Both the position numbers and the translations under genes were made by a program. From Sabellastarte sp. h YS-2021 (Eukaryota; Annelida; Polychaeta; Sabellida; Sabellidae), in NCBI GenBank assembly GCA_964017235.1, contig OZ024929.1, positions 163,603,609-163,667,608 of the forward strand: 64,000 bases of DNA, read 5' to 3'. Positions 35,041 through 46,900 of the stretch are shown one piece after another. Each line of letters opens with the position of its first letter. The stretch's first letter is position 1. The notes beneath the pieces are model-generated. The model had not been told where the DNA came from and ran no database searches. It worked only from the letters and a program-made list of their open reading frames with translations.

Positions 35041-38000
35041 AGTAATAATTTAGTTCTTTGTTAAACAATGCTGCTATTTGTTTAATTATTATTGTCTTGA
35101 ATTTGACTCTCAAGTCAGTGTGTTGCAATAGACAGTTGTTATGAGTGATTTTTGGTGGTTCAGTGAATGTTCTGAATGGTTTAGTTAAAATATTTAAGGC
35201 GGATGAGTCAAAAATTCCTTGCAATGTGAAAATTTGCAATATTGATCATGCATTTAAGAAAGCTCATTCATGATCAGAGATATCAGGAAGTCTAAAAAAA
35301 TATAGTCTAAATAAGTTTATTTTACACAAGTATTATTTAGTGATTCAGAATTGACATTATGTTTGTTCTTGGTTACTGATAAAAACCAAGGTATATTAGC
35401 TTGTGATTTTTTTTTGTATGTAAAAGCTACTAATAATAATAAATTAAATACATATTATTATTATTATTAAAATAAAATTATTTATCTATTTGATATTTTG
35501 TATTCGACTTGTAAAATATATATATTCATAATATATTGTAGAAAAATCATAATAAATGCAATGTGGTTAAAACTGATATTTTACTTGTTTTGTTGGATTT
35601 CTTTTGGACATTCCTAAACTTAATCCCTTTGAAAGATTATGTTGAACTGGTGTGAATGGCCTCTCTCTCACAACACAAATCCCTCCAGCTTCAGTACCCA
35701 GTAAATGGATAGCCAGTACCCTGCACTATCAACAAGTAAATATGCTAGCTCTTCTTAAATGTGTTCCATATCTTGCCCAGAGCCTTTCTTTATATTGACC
35801 TATTCTCTTCAACACAGAAATATATTCTCCATATCTCTAGACTTCCATCTAGAAATCTGATGATAAAAAAAGAAACCTTTAACTGTGTGTCTATGGTGAA
35901 ATTGCCCCAGTTTAAAATCTCCACTGCATACTTGCCTATTATAAAGGAGGTAAAATCCTGTTTACATGGTACACACAATCTGCATGGTATTTTTGGGAAA
36001 ACTTGCCAACTTGAAAATCTGCATTGGACCCACTAGAAAAACTCAACAGACAGTAAACAAGTGTTTTGTTGAACACATGTCACTGCAAAACAGACAGCCA
36101 GAATTACTTACATATATATTATGAATGCCTGCCTGTCTTGTTAAAAGTTTTCCCGCCAATTTGTATATTAATGGTTTGAAAACCTTTTGGCTCGAGACTT
36201 ACAAGTCCACTTTTTTGAAAATAATGTGCCTTTGAAAGAGGACACGTTTGATATATGTCAGTGGCATTGGGGGTTAGAATTTTAAATGTTAATGACACCC
36301 CCTCTTCTATTTATGTGATACATGACCACATGATGCAGGGAGTTTGAAAGATACTGAATTGTATCACTTAATATTCATTTGCATTGAGATTTCATTGTAT
36401 TTGGGCCTTTTCACTGTGGTGAGTGCTGAAGAAAAGAATTGGAAATACAAGATTCATGAATATTTATGTAAATATATATATATGCATACATATAAACATC
36501 TCAAAGTGATACATAATTATCTATAACAATCTCTTGGTGCTAAAACAAGTAGGATCAAATTAGTTTGAAACTAGTCAAATAACGATCCCATGCATTTAAA
36601 TTGACATTTCATAGACCACTATTACTCAGAGGACCATACATTTTCTCAAAGCACAAGGGCCCAGTGAAATCTTTATGTTCAACATTATAAAAGAATATTT
36701 CTATGTTCTTGTAAGACTTTTTTTTTTTGCCTCACACAGATTTGATTCTTCAAGAGATGCATTTATATAACTGGCAATATTTGAACAACTTGTCCTATAT
36801 GACTCATTTTATCCCTCAATAATACAGTTTATGTACTACTTATACCAGTTCTAAATCTTTGGAAAGCAGTCATGCCAATAAATTGTAATAATAAACATAA
36901 TGCCAACTAATCAGCTCCACTGCATGCACCAATCCAGTTGCTGGTCCTATCTGGAGTGAGGAATCATAGTTTCCTTAGTGGCCACATGAGGTCACTGTTG
37001 TTATATTGATACCACTACTTTTGCAGAATTTTGATTGATCCAGACTGAAATCACGCACATCATGGAACTGTTCTGAAGGAGTACGTTATGTAGACGATCG
37101 GTCATTAAAGATATGTCCTCAATTGGTGTACCTTCTGCGCAACTTATATGGGCATGTCATTTCCTCTGTAGCAGAGACTCTCAAACCCAGGTTTAGTTGT
37201 AGCTTTTAATGGTTATAAAATAATCTTTAACATCCTAAGTATTTGACCAAGTTTCTGTCACTAGAGCAAACTTTTGTGATGCCTGACTTGCAGTGATTAT
37301 CTAAACAGCTTCACGCCATTGCAAAAAGGTCGTAAAAGCTACAGATTTTCGAGGCATGTACACATTAATTTATTTTTGAAGTAACTATAGGTGTGGTGCT
37401 AAGTACAATTACTGTAATTACTTGTTATAAAATATTTATCTTTGTGTCACAGTTGAAAGAAAACTGATCTAACCTAGCCATATTTCACCCCGATAAGGGT
37501 TTTCATAATTTTCATATTACACCTCTCTATTAAAACACAAGACCACTCTATTTTCATAAATTAAGCACGTGTGAAAAGAAATCTGAATAGGAGAGACATC
37601 TCAAACACAATTAGGTAAATCTGTCATGACATGTGGATGCTTGCCAAATGTGTTTCATTTTGTGTTTCTTCCATTAATTTACACAATAACTACAGTTTAT
37701 AACTTATGTAACAGCGAGTATATATATATTTTTTAAGTTGTAATTTTTTTGCTCTTTTTGAGAGGATCATTAATGCACCTGATGTATTTAATCTTCATGA
37801 TCAAATTTGTGAAGAAAAAAAGGCAGTATGCAAAGTGAAACCCACAGACTTTTACTGGTCATTTACCCCACAACGGATCATTTTATTTAACAAACATTCA
37901 GTTTTATGTCATCTTTGAGACGGTCTAGCCACAGGTGGAAACCGGCTTGTATGAATATATGACCTTGATACAGTGTACAGTTTTTCAGCTATGCATGCGG

Positions 38001-38344
38001 ACAAACAAACAAACAAACAGATGTAAAACAATATTCACACCTTTCCCCTTTGGGGACAAGGGTGAAAAGTCTTTCTGTTGGCAAAGTGATCAATCTGTTT
38101 AATAGTTTCTACTTGTTTCCAGTTCTCAAGATAAAAAGGGTATTTGTGATAACCCCAACTTCAGTTTATACTCACACATTTACATTCTCAGGTAAGGTTT
38201 TCACTGATCTATTGCATTGGATTTAATGTCACTCTCAACACATTGTATAGGTCATATCATGACAGGCAGTTCAGAGCATTCTAGTTGATAAAAATTCTGC
38301 CCTTGAAACCATAAGACATTGGCACGCAACTACCAATTTCCCTC
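35041..38344. other. Intergenic, nothing recognised
   Basis: Short frames (91 codons at 35761) lack domains. Simple repeats include a TTATTATTATTATT run near 35457, TA runs near 36475 and 37722, and AAACAAACAAACAAAC near 37990. Confidence 0.4.
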
Positions 38345-39185
38345 TACAGGTCAGGCCAGTATAACAGGCCAGACTTATTTTTTGTCAGAATAACTCTGAG
38401 TATAGTTTGGATTATGCCAGAATAACCCCAAAGTGTATACTTTGGGTTAGCCTATTTACATCCACTGGGCTAGGCCAGGTATACTCCCTCTCCCATATTA
38501 TACCTGTACATAGGCTATGTCGGATCAGCTAGGTCAGATAAGCCCCAGTGTACATTTTGGCCTAGCCCATTTTAGTCTCCTAAAGGGTAATGTATGTTGA
38601 TCTATAATATATCTATCAAGGAATATTGATGTATCAAGTTATTGATTTTTGTAAAAAAAAATTTCAACAATTAATAATACTAGATAAACCAATTAACATT
38701 AAGACCACAGTAAGACCACAGTAACAGGTGATCTATTTTGACTTTTCTGAGCAACCCTATTTTATGGATGGGTATAATGTAACTTATGACAATGTAAATA
38801 CTGGGTGTATTCTGGGCTAGGCTATTTTACACCCAGAGGTTATTTTGTGCTAACCCCAATGAATCCCAGGTGTTTTCTTGCCCAGGTCAAAATAACCTTG
38901 GCTTTATTCTGGCCCAGCCTAAAATATCCCCGGGTTTACTAGGCCTGGCGTGGAACTATTCTGGCCAATGGAGTTGGTCAAGGTTTATTCAGGCCTCAGG
39001 TTTATTCTAGCTCAACTTAAAATAACTTCAGAGTTACTCAGACACAGTAAACCCTGGGGTTATTCTGCCAAAGGAAATTAGGCGAATATAACCTCGGGTA
39101 TATTTTGGACATGGACGTATGGTCTTGGCTAAAAAAATTATACCTAGGATGTAATTTGGGCTAGCCTATTTCAACTGAGGGGTTA
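38345..39185. repeat. Array of degenerate GGCTAGCC / AATAACCCC motifs
   Basis: The region is saturated with variants of TATTCTGGGCTAGG and its complement CCAGAATAACCCC. Examples are CCAGAATAACCCCAAAG (38417), GGGCTAGGCCAGGTATA (38467), TTGGCCTAGCCCATTTT (38557), TTCTGGGCTAGGCTATTTTA (38809), CAAAATAACCTTGGC (38888), GGCCCAGCCTAAAAT (38911), TGGGGTTATTCTGCC (39055) and TTGGGCTAGCCTATTTC (39157). Both orientations are mixed, with spacing of roughly 20-45 bp. No ends or open frame are seen. Confidence 0.6.
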
Positions 39186-39221
39186 AATAAGCAGGGGGTT
39201 CCTCTGTTCTGTTGTAACAGG

Positions 39222-39290
39222 GTTCCAACCTTTCCAACCTACTACTTGAGTGGTAGGAGTCAAGTGCATTACCCACTGTGTGTGCCTCCT
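39222..39290 (-). repeat. tRNA-like SINE head fragment
   Basis: On the minus strand, GGAGGCACACACAGTGGGTA and ATGCACTTGACTCC resemble the A-box region of SINE-C-type heads, and a worn GGTTGGAACCC could be the B box. No body is attached. Confidence 0.4.
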
Positions 39291-39699
39291 CCTGGATCAA
39301 AAAGGAAAGATAGGCATAAAATCCAATCTCCATGAACCTCACAAGGTCAAACTACAGATCTGTGCTCTGAAATAATTTTTCTGCAAAGACTCTCAGGATT
39401 CTCCTTGAGCAAAACCATGTTGTATTCAAATCCATGAACAAGTAGGTGAGATCAAAGTGATTAACTGGTAAACATCTGGAGTATACAGCCACTGACATCA
39501 CGGGGAGGATAAAATAAGTCATCTTCTGTCTCCTAAAACCGAGTTTCAAATTGAAGCATGTAAAATAAGTTTAAAAAATAAGAAATACATGTGTGTAAAA
39601 GTCAGAAGTTAAAATTAATCTTAAGGTCTTTACCATCTCATTGATTACAGGCAGGCATTACTCTTCACTGGTGGTGGTGGATTTTTTCCTATGAATACG

Positions 39700-39806
39700 T
39701 CCATATACAACAGTGGCTGAGTAGTTGACCGAGAGGTTGGCTATTAGATTGTCTTGATATGACCGTGGCTGTTAAAGGGGCTAAAAATCCCCAACTTTCA
39801 CCTTTG
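39700..39806 (+). repeat. SINE-A 3' fragment
   Basis: GTCTTGATATGACCGTGGC, TGTTAAAGGGGCTAAAAATCC and CCAACTTTCACC parallel the SINE-A 3' end (GTCCCAATATGACCCTGGC and the GGGACGTAAAACCCCAAC tail). Confidence 0.55.
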
Positions 39807-40004
39807 ACCTTTGGTAATGATATATAGTGCATCCATTTTTTTTATGAGATTCATAACATAAACATGACCAGAAATATAGTAGCAGTCATTTCCCAAGTGT
39901 GACGTTCATAAATTCATAAGAGAAATAACCTTTTCTCTATACACTGGTGTGACGGGGCTTTCTTTGTCATAGTTTTATCATTCCACATAACTATAGCTTT
40001 GTGT

Positions 40005-40215
40005 AGTGCTAAGCACTTGCCTGCCACCTCTATGGTCATAAGTTTGTATATCGGGCCTACCCTGAAGTTTACAGTGGCTTGCCGACTACCTGGTACTTTA
40101 CAGTGCAGATCTTGACCAATTTCCATGAATTACTTTGTTCCATCTTTTCAACTACCCGGCCACTGTGATATGACAATTAAAATTGTGTTAAAGCCATTGT
40201 TAAACCCAAACGTAT
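40005..40215 (+). repeat. SINE-B copy
   Basis: GCACTTGCCTGCCACCTCTA is followed by GTTTACAGTGGCTTGCCGAC, TTTACAGTGCAGATCTTGACC, CACTGTGATATGAC, and a tail GTTAAAGCCATTGTTAAACC. The order and words match other SINE-B copies. Confidence 0.6.
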
Positions 40216-40256
40216 CAAGTCTCCTGTATTCTCCATGGTCTATGTACCTATCTGTA

Positions 40257-40988
40257 TGTTCACTAGTTATTCAGCCTGGGTTGACACAGATTGAAACAGA
40301 TTGGGGATTAGGTGTGAATGCTCACTATCCGAACTGACGAGGGTAAATCTCAATCCTGCTCAAGAGCTGGATTGAAGCAGATTGGTTCGACCCCCTTTGT
40401 AGTGTGAACCCTCTCAATCGGGGTTGAAAAAGGTTGAGTGTGTTAGTACTGTAACCAAGTGACTTACTTCCTGGAAGCAATTGCTAAACTTAATATACAT
40501 TAATCCTTTGTAAACAGTGTTTCCTAACTGATACAAAGGCAACCAAAAGTGATTGTAGTTTCTGGATGGTTGCAATTTGGAATAAAATGTATGAATATTT
40601 GTAATTAAAGTAGGATAATTTAATAAGCAGAAATAAAATAATTCTAATGATTGCAATTGGTCTGTTTCTAAAAATATTAAGCACAGTATTAATATCATAA
40701 CCTTGCGGTTTGGTAAATTATGAAAAGATAACAGGCTCTTTCACAGTATAATATTTGGATCTTTTTTTATTTTTATCAATTTTGTCATTATCAACTTTGA
40801 AAAACAGTCTTTGTGTAGTTTTCATGTATACATTAAGCTAACTTTGGAGGTTGTACTGTACTCAGAGTTTTGACACTTCCCAAACCAGATTATACTCTGT
40901 AGTGTGGACACTCAACCCAGATTGGGATGAATCTGCTTCAATCTGATTCAACCCTCAATCCCTGTCAACACGGATTGTAGTGTGAACA
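40257..40988. mobile_element. TIR element, copy 1 (732 bp)
   Basis: The termini are TGTTCACTAG at the left and GTGTGAACA at the right. Subterminal blocks built of GGTTGACACAGATTGAA, TTGAAGCAGATTGG and CTCAATCCGGGTTGA-type words are inverted at the two ends. The whole element matches the copy at 42912-43649 in the opposite orientation. It is non-coding; a 94-codon minus-strand frame inside has no domain. Confidence 0.8.
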
Positions 40989-41006
40989 GGGTGTATATAT
41001 GTTGGA

Positions 41007-41090
41007 GCCCAACTTAGGAGTCAGCCCATCTTAAGATGGGCTATAGCCCAACTTAGGATCCTAAGTTGGGTAGCCCATCTTGAGATTACA
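41007..41090. repeat. Two perfect palindromes (20 and 24 bp)
   Basis: AGCCCATCTTAAGATGGGCT at 41023-41042 is a perfect palindrome. 41047-41070 is another: CCCAACTTAGGA followed by its reverse complement. The half-word GCCCAACTTAGGA also occurs at 41007-41019, and TAGCCCATCTTGAGA follows at 41071. A fainter relative lies near 48430-48470. Confidence 0.85.
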
Positions 41091-41654
41091 GTAATTAATT
41101 GGAAAATATAATTAAATCAAACAAGTTAATTTTGTCAGAGAACACACTGATATGCACATAAAAAGTGAACTTTCCTATTCAGATATGTGGGTAAATTTCT
41201 TAAGAACTTAGCATTTAAACATTTGAAGATTCTGATTAAATTAATCGTTTTGTTAAAAACAAGTAAAGCATCACCCCAAAACACTTTAAATGAAACTTAC
41301 ATCAATGTCTAATTAATAGCCAGTCACTCAGCCAGAGGTGAAACAAATCAAGTTCAAAAGAATATTAGCACAGAAGATAAATCTAAGAATAATCCAGTTA
41401 CCAAGTCAGACACACAATAGATAGATCACAGTCAAATCCAGTTACCTGATCACACCCCAGAAGTGAAACAAATCAAGTTGAAAACAGTGGTTGAACAATA
41501 GACACCTTATGACCTAATGACCCTTCCATTATCAAATTAACTGAGATGTAGTCTTGGAACAATAAAGGAATTAAGGCTAATCATATCAATGCATATTGAG
41601 TTAAAGAAAAGAGACAAAAGTACAGGTAGAACAATAAATAAATAATATCATATA

Positions 41655-41990
41655 ATATCACTGGTTGAGTGAGGGGGTGTATATGAGGGGTGCCTTGTTG
41701 TTCAATACTACCCTGATACAAGGTATCTGTCTTGGAGCCATAAGGAGGATGTTGTCAAGCAAAAATTAAATACATACAGATATGACCATATGGAAAGATG
41801 TGACCTAACCATAACCCGTATGAACTAAACTACAGTGACCAACAAGATTTGGGTGGTGGTGATTCAACGGTCAATCCTTGTCAACATGGATTGTAGTGAG
41901 AACAGGGTGTATATATGCTGGAGGGGTGGGGGGTGAATACGAGGGGCGGCTTGTTCTTCAATACTACCCAGATTTAATACAGACTGTGAA
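41655..41990. repeat. Local duplication including a TIR-element end
   Basis: GAGGGGNGCCTTGTTNTTCAATACTACCC-like sequence occurs near 41686 and again near 41941. Just before the second, 41874-41921 repeats the right end of the TIR element and its flank (TCAACATGGATTGTAGTG, AACAGGGTGTATATATGCTGG), as at 40966-41005. This suggests local duplication that carried the element's border. Confidence 0.55.
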
Positions 41991-42109
41991 ATCCCAAGAC
42001 CCAAAGAGAGACCAAAATGTAACATCCATTCTAAACACTTTGTGACTTTGTATTCTGTATTTCAGCTAAACTCTCCTGTAGTACTTGGTTGATTTGAACC
42101 ATAAGTCAC

Positions 42110-42375
42110 ATTATTACCTCCCAGAAAGTGTTTTTTGGGGTGCATTTGTTTGTATGGGGTCCCCATTACTCCAAAACTAATGAGCACATCTTTATGAAAA
42201 GTTTATGTGTTTACGGCCTGACCAAAGGAAGAAGTGGTTGAATTTTGAAAAACACCCAGGTCATCCTCTGGATACAAAAAAATCCAAAGTTTTCAAGAAA
42301 AATTAAGAAAAAAAAAGAAATTACAATATGGGGACACTCAGCTGCCTTGGCAGAGGTTTGTGCCTGAGGAGTCTT
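42110..42375. repeat. CCTCCGCCAAGG-type repeat, second copy
   Basis: It starts near TTATTACCTCCCAGAAAGTG and ends CTGCCTTGGCAGAGGTTTGTG, an inverted relative of the borders at 25840-26090. It also shares an internal A-rich run preceded by ACAAAAAAATCCAAAG. Confidence 0.45.
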
Positions 42376-42911
42376 TCTAGTTTATTCATTTATACAAATA
42401 TGTTTATGGCTATAATAAAATCAATGGGGTACATTTGTGTCATTCTTTATCATAATATTGTTGCTTGGGAATTAATGTCTTATGGATTAGGATGATGTTG
42501 ATATTTATTTGCTAATATGTTAATAAGTGGAGATATCAACATCAATTTTTTTCTTTCTTTTTCCTTCCCATTCAATTTTCTGTAGATGTTTCTTCTGCAA
42601 CTTTTGTAATATCTTTACGGGTCCTTTTAATGTTAACATTTGAGGTTAACAGTTATTTGTCCAGTACAGCCAGTCATAATTTTTGTGATTAAGTAAATAC
42701 CAAACAAGCAGTGCCTGAGAAGGCACAAACCTTTGCCTTCAGATACTGTGAAAAAATCGCAAAAACAAGTCTAAATTTACAACCCAGACCCGGATCCAGA
42801 ATATTTATACAGAGGATCAAGCCACTGTTAGACCCCACCTTGTGTATACATGTGACCCAGATCTGATGTATGGTTTTTAATTGATGCACATGGACAGAGA
42901 TACATATGCCC

Positions 42912-43649
42912 TGTTCACACTACAACCCGGGTTGACAAGGATTGGGGGTTGAAGCAGATTCATCTCAATCCGGGTTGAGTGTCCACACTACAGAGTTTAA
43001 TCTGAATTGAGAAGTGTCAAAAACTGAGTATAGTAAAACTTTCCAAATTTAGATGAATTTATGTTAAATTGTTTAAATGTCATCTTTTTCAATATGGAGA
43101 AAAATGACAAAATTAATAAAAACTCCCTACATTATGTTATATCATACAGTAAAATAGTTTAATAATCTTTTATAATTACACCAGATATTGTTAAGTCTGT
43201 CAGTTTTCCAGCAATAGACCAATTGGATCTTTTTAAATAGTCGGCTTGTTAAATATTCTTACTATAATTACAAAGATTCAAGTATTTTATGTCAAATTCC
43301 AATCATCTAGAATTCACACAACAATCACTTTTGGTGGCCCTTTTGTCAATTACGTACTCCTGCTTACAAAAAATTAAGATAGATACATGTATATATATGT
43401 TAAGTTAAGCAATTGTTGCAAGGCAATAAGTCAGTTGGTTACAGTAACAATTCACTCAGCCCTTGTCAGCCGGGATTGAGAGGGTTCACACTACAAAGGG
43501 GGTTGAACCAATCTGTTTCAATCTGCTTCAATCCACCTTTTGAGTGGGGTTGAGATTTACCCTTGTCAACCCGTATTGTGAACATTCACGCCTAATCCCA
43601 ATCTGCTTCAATCTGTGTCAACCCGGGTTGAAACACTATAGTCTGAACA
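42912..43649. mobile_element. TIR element, copy 2 (738 bp), inverted
   Basis: It begins TGTTCACACTACAACCCGGG and ends GTCTGAACA. Read in reverse it parallels 40257-40988 block by block, including CACACTACAAAGGGGGTTGA near 43489 against TTTGTAGTGTGAACCC in copy 1. The middle is AT-rich and less conserved. No coding frame of its own is seen. Confidence 0.8.
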
Positions 43650-44059
43650 CCCAGATAGAGACAAATGGGCCCACTTACATAATACTCACCCCTCAAAGTG
43701 GCAGGATTTGGGTGTTCAAGGAGCCATACCTTATAACCTTGGTAATATTTGAAAGTAATTTAATGTGGAGGATCTCTGGATGTAAACATCTGATTTTTTG
43801 TAGGTACCATTGAAAACATTTTAAATCGATCTACCCAAGCTTTTACAGCTGTAATGTGACCTTGTCAGTGTATTCCAGAGAGATCCACACGGTATAGATT
43901 CAAAGTTTCAAAATAAGACAAAGAGCAAAGGTATATCTTGTTTGTGACTAAGTGGAGATCAATATGACATTTCTTCTCTGTATCTAAACTTAATGTGAAA
44001 TTTAACTTTTGAATTTCTGTTCCCAAAGTTCATGTCATGAGTTATTCCCTTATATTTAG

Positions 44060-44098
44060 CCCAGGAAAGAATTAGTGAGGGACATCTTCATGCTGAGG
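44060..44098 (+). CDS. Possible 39-bp exon, unidentified gene
   Basis: An acceptor-like TTCCCTTATATTTAG ends at 44059 and a good donor GTAAGT starts at 44099. One frame (CAG at 44062 onward) reads QERISEGHLHAE and joins across the next 160-bp intron to the candidate exon at 44259 without a stop. No family is recognised, and no upstream exon was found. Confidence 0.25.
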
Positions 44099-44147
44099 GT
44101 AAGTGTTAGAAGTTTACAGGGTATACCTATCCCCAGCAACCTAAATA

Positions 44148-44205
44148 AGTTGGGTTTTATGTCCTTTTTCAAAGCCTGGGTCATAGTGGTACAGGTTATC
44201 AGTAT
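44148..44205 (-). repeat. SINE-A 3' fragment
   Basis: AAGTTGGGTTTTATGTCC, AAAGCCTGGGTCATAGTGG and TACAGGT are the reverse complement of the SINE-A end. It lies within the 160-bp stretch between the two candidate exons above. Confidence 0.55.
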
Positions 44206-44258
44206 TTCCCATATTTAACCAATGTATTTGTGAAATATGAACTTTGTTTTCCTTACAG

Positions 44259-44302
44259 CTCCTGAACATTCACCTGCACAAAGATCTCCCCAAGTGAAGT
44301 AA
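44259..44302 (+). CDS. Possible terminal exon, unidentified gene
   Basis: It is preceded by a strong acceptor (CTTTGTTTTCCTTACAG). Joined to 44060-44098, the frame gives ...HLHAEAPEHSPAQRSPQVK and then TAA at 44300-44302. ATTAAA near 44706 could be a polyadenylation signal. The short length makes chance a real alternative. Confidence 0.25.
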
Positions 44303-46585
44303 AGGTCCAGGTCAAAACTCTCAACAAGATCAGGCCATTGTGTTTAAACACTCACATCTCCTTAGCAATACTTTTAATAAGATTTTTAGGTGATTCACAA
44401 TAGCTTCATCTGATGCATGATCTTAAAGCAGATAAATATTTTATCTGTATAGCTGTTAGAATTTGTCAACATATTTCAAAATGACTTGTTTCCGCTCAAG
44501 AGATTTGTATATATTTTATACAGACCGAATGTATGGATCAGAAAGTGGGTCTCCAGAGAAAAGTAAACCCTAACTGGCTAATATACTGAGGTTATTTTTT
44601 GAGAGAAAGGAAATGATAGTTCCTCAAATGTGATGTTATAATTATAATGTGATAAATAATATTAATCATTTCACAATACCCACAAGTCTACCATGATTTC
44701 TATGGAATTAAACCTAAATAACAGAGCAAGTTTTGCCATCTACCTGTGGCAAAGAGGTAAGTACTCTAGTAAAGTAGGACCAGTGTATGACATGTCTTTT
44801 AAATGATGAAAATAACCAAAGATACGTCAGAGAGATTTGAAGATTGTTAGAGAGATGAGAAAACATTTTGATTTTCCAGTGGTATAAAATCCCTCAATCA
44901 GATATTTCAGTAAGTCCTCTAACAATATGTGAATTATATAGTTTGAAACACTGCAATAATTCTCTTTATCTGAATATTCCCATGAGTTTATACATTTGCC
45001 AGTTATGACAGAATTACACAAACACTGCACTGTAAATAGCCTGTTGGATGAAGCTTTGAAGACATATTTTTCTTTGAAGTAATGGCGTCCTTGGTATCAT
45101 GGGTTCGCAACTAGCATTACCTGTATTAACTGTGTCTGTGTGTATGGGAGAGGGGGTTATCTGGTTTCCTTTTAAAATCGCTGATTTAGTACAACCCTTG
45201 TGGTTGCATTTTAATGAAAATTATTTAAAGATATACATTTGATATCTGGATTCACTGGATGTCTAGAGCCAAAACGTAATTTTCCATTGATAATCTGACC
45301 AACAAACTACTTCCATTTATGTGTGGTTCTCACTCCTCCATTTGATCGCATCTTATGTAAGTGTGACACAGACCACCATTGGGGATAAACACAAACCTAT
45401 CTACCTGATGTCACTCCTGTATCGACTTGGTAGTGACAATGGATCCCTCAAGTACCTTCTCTGGACTTAAACAAGTAAAAACAGACTGGGCAAAAATTCA
45501 AGACAATAAAGTTATTATTCTTAAAGTGAATAGACATGGATTTTGTTTTCAACACTGGAAAAAAATACTCTGCAGTAATTTTAAAATAAATTGTGACTTT
45601 ATGACCATTCAATATAATAAAGAGATTTTTAGCAACAAATCATACATAAGGTCAAATTTCAGAAATAGCTCTTTTGGTACCTTAGGGTTGAGAAGAGGAT
45701 AAGTTTCAAATGTGTAAATAAAATGGTGTTTCTATATTCCCGACTTTTAGCCCCAACTCTTGCCAATTTTTCAGCAACAGTTAGGAGAATATCAAATATG
45801 TTTCCCCAAGCTTCCCGAGCCCAAAGGTTGGGCTGTTCCTAACCACCTATCTGACTCCCATTAAGTCAAATCACTAAGGTCAGGATACATTCCAAACAGA
45901 TCTTATCAGCAACACAATTATCTTGCTGTTATGACAGTCATTTTTAAATAACACAGGTCAAGAGTTACTGGCTCGATTCAGAGCATAAAAGTGACATGAA
46001 GTGGTTACAAGCTTGTCATTTCCTGTCAATCTTGTTGCAGATAAATTGGGAGGGTTTCCTGCCTTTTTTGGCATTTTTCTACCCCGATTCTAGCCGTATT
46101 TCAAAGTCAGGGTTTCTGTTCCAATATTACATGAATATGGATCCAGGGCTTTGGGCAAAGACATGTACCCTTGCTTCAAAATGATAAGAAGTCCAGTCAT
46201 CAGAAAACTGCTCAAGTAGTGTGTTTACATCCTATAAAGTGTTAGACATGTCAGCTATTTATAAAAAAATATGATACTTGAAACAATGTGCACTATTTAA
46301 AGTTCTTTTCAAAGGAAATCAAAATCATACAAAATGAAAACTAATCTTTTATAATGATTTAATAAGGTATATGCAAATTCATCTGTAGAGTTCAGTCCTC
46401 AAACAGGGCCGACATAAATCTTGTATGGAGCAAATATTAACTAGTAACCAAACAGATGTATAGCTAAACCATTAAGCAAATCTTAAAGATCATCCAACTG
46501 GGTACTGATTGGCTTACCTAGTTCACTTACATTCATTTACAATCTCCAGAAGCAAATTTGACCTTGGATCATATTTTTGTCCTGC
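44303..46585. other. Intergenic, nothing recognised
   Basis: A 91-codon frame at 45427 has no known domain. No repeats were identified. Confidence 0.4.
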
Positions 46586-46900
46586 TTTAGTGGCGAGAGG
46601 ACATTAATTTTCCTCCCTCCATCCGTCTGCCTGTCCAACTATCCATCACAAAAACTTGAACCTGACCCACAACTTTTGAATTCCTTGATGGATCTTCACC
46701 AAATTTGATCCACAAATAATTGGGCAGTATCCAATGAAAACTGTTATCATGGCAACCAGTTGTTTAATTCTGGTATCAGGATTTCCTGCTGTAGACTAAA
46801 CCTTTCGACTGATTTTTATGAAATATGGAAATGTGTATTCTAGAGGGATCTATGCCTCATTAAGTATCAGCATGATCCAATAAAATGCACTCACTGAAAT
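46586..46900. repeat. Probable dispersed repeat (weak)
   Basis: CCATCCGTCTGCCTGTCC, AACTTTTGAATTCCTTGATG, TCTTCACCAAATTTG and CATGATCCAATAAAATGCAC have the style of the composite repeats at 5.1 and 18.3 kb. There is no exact second copy in this window. Confidence 0.3.
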
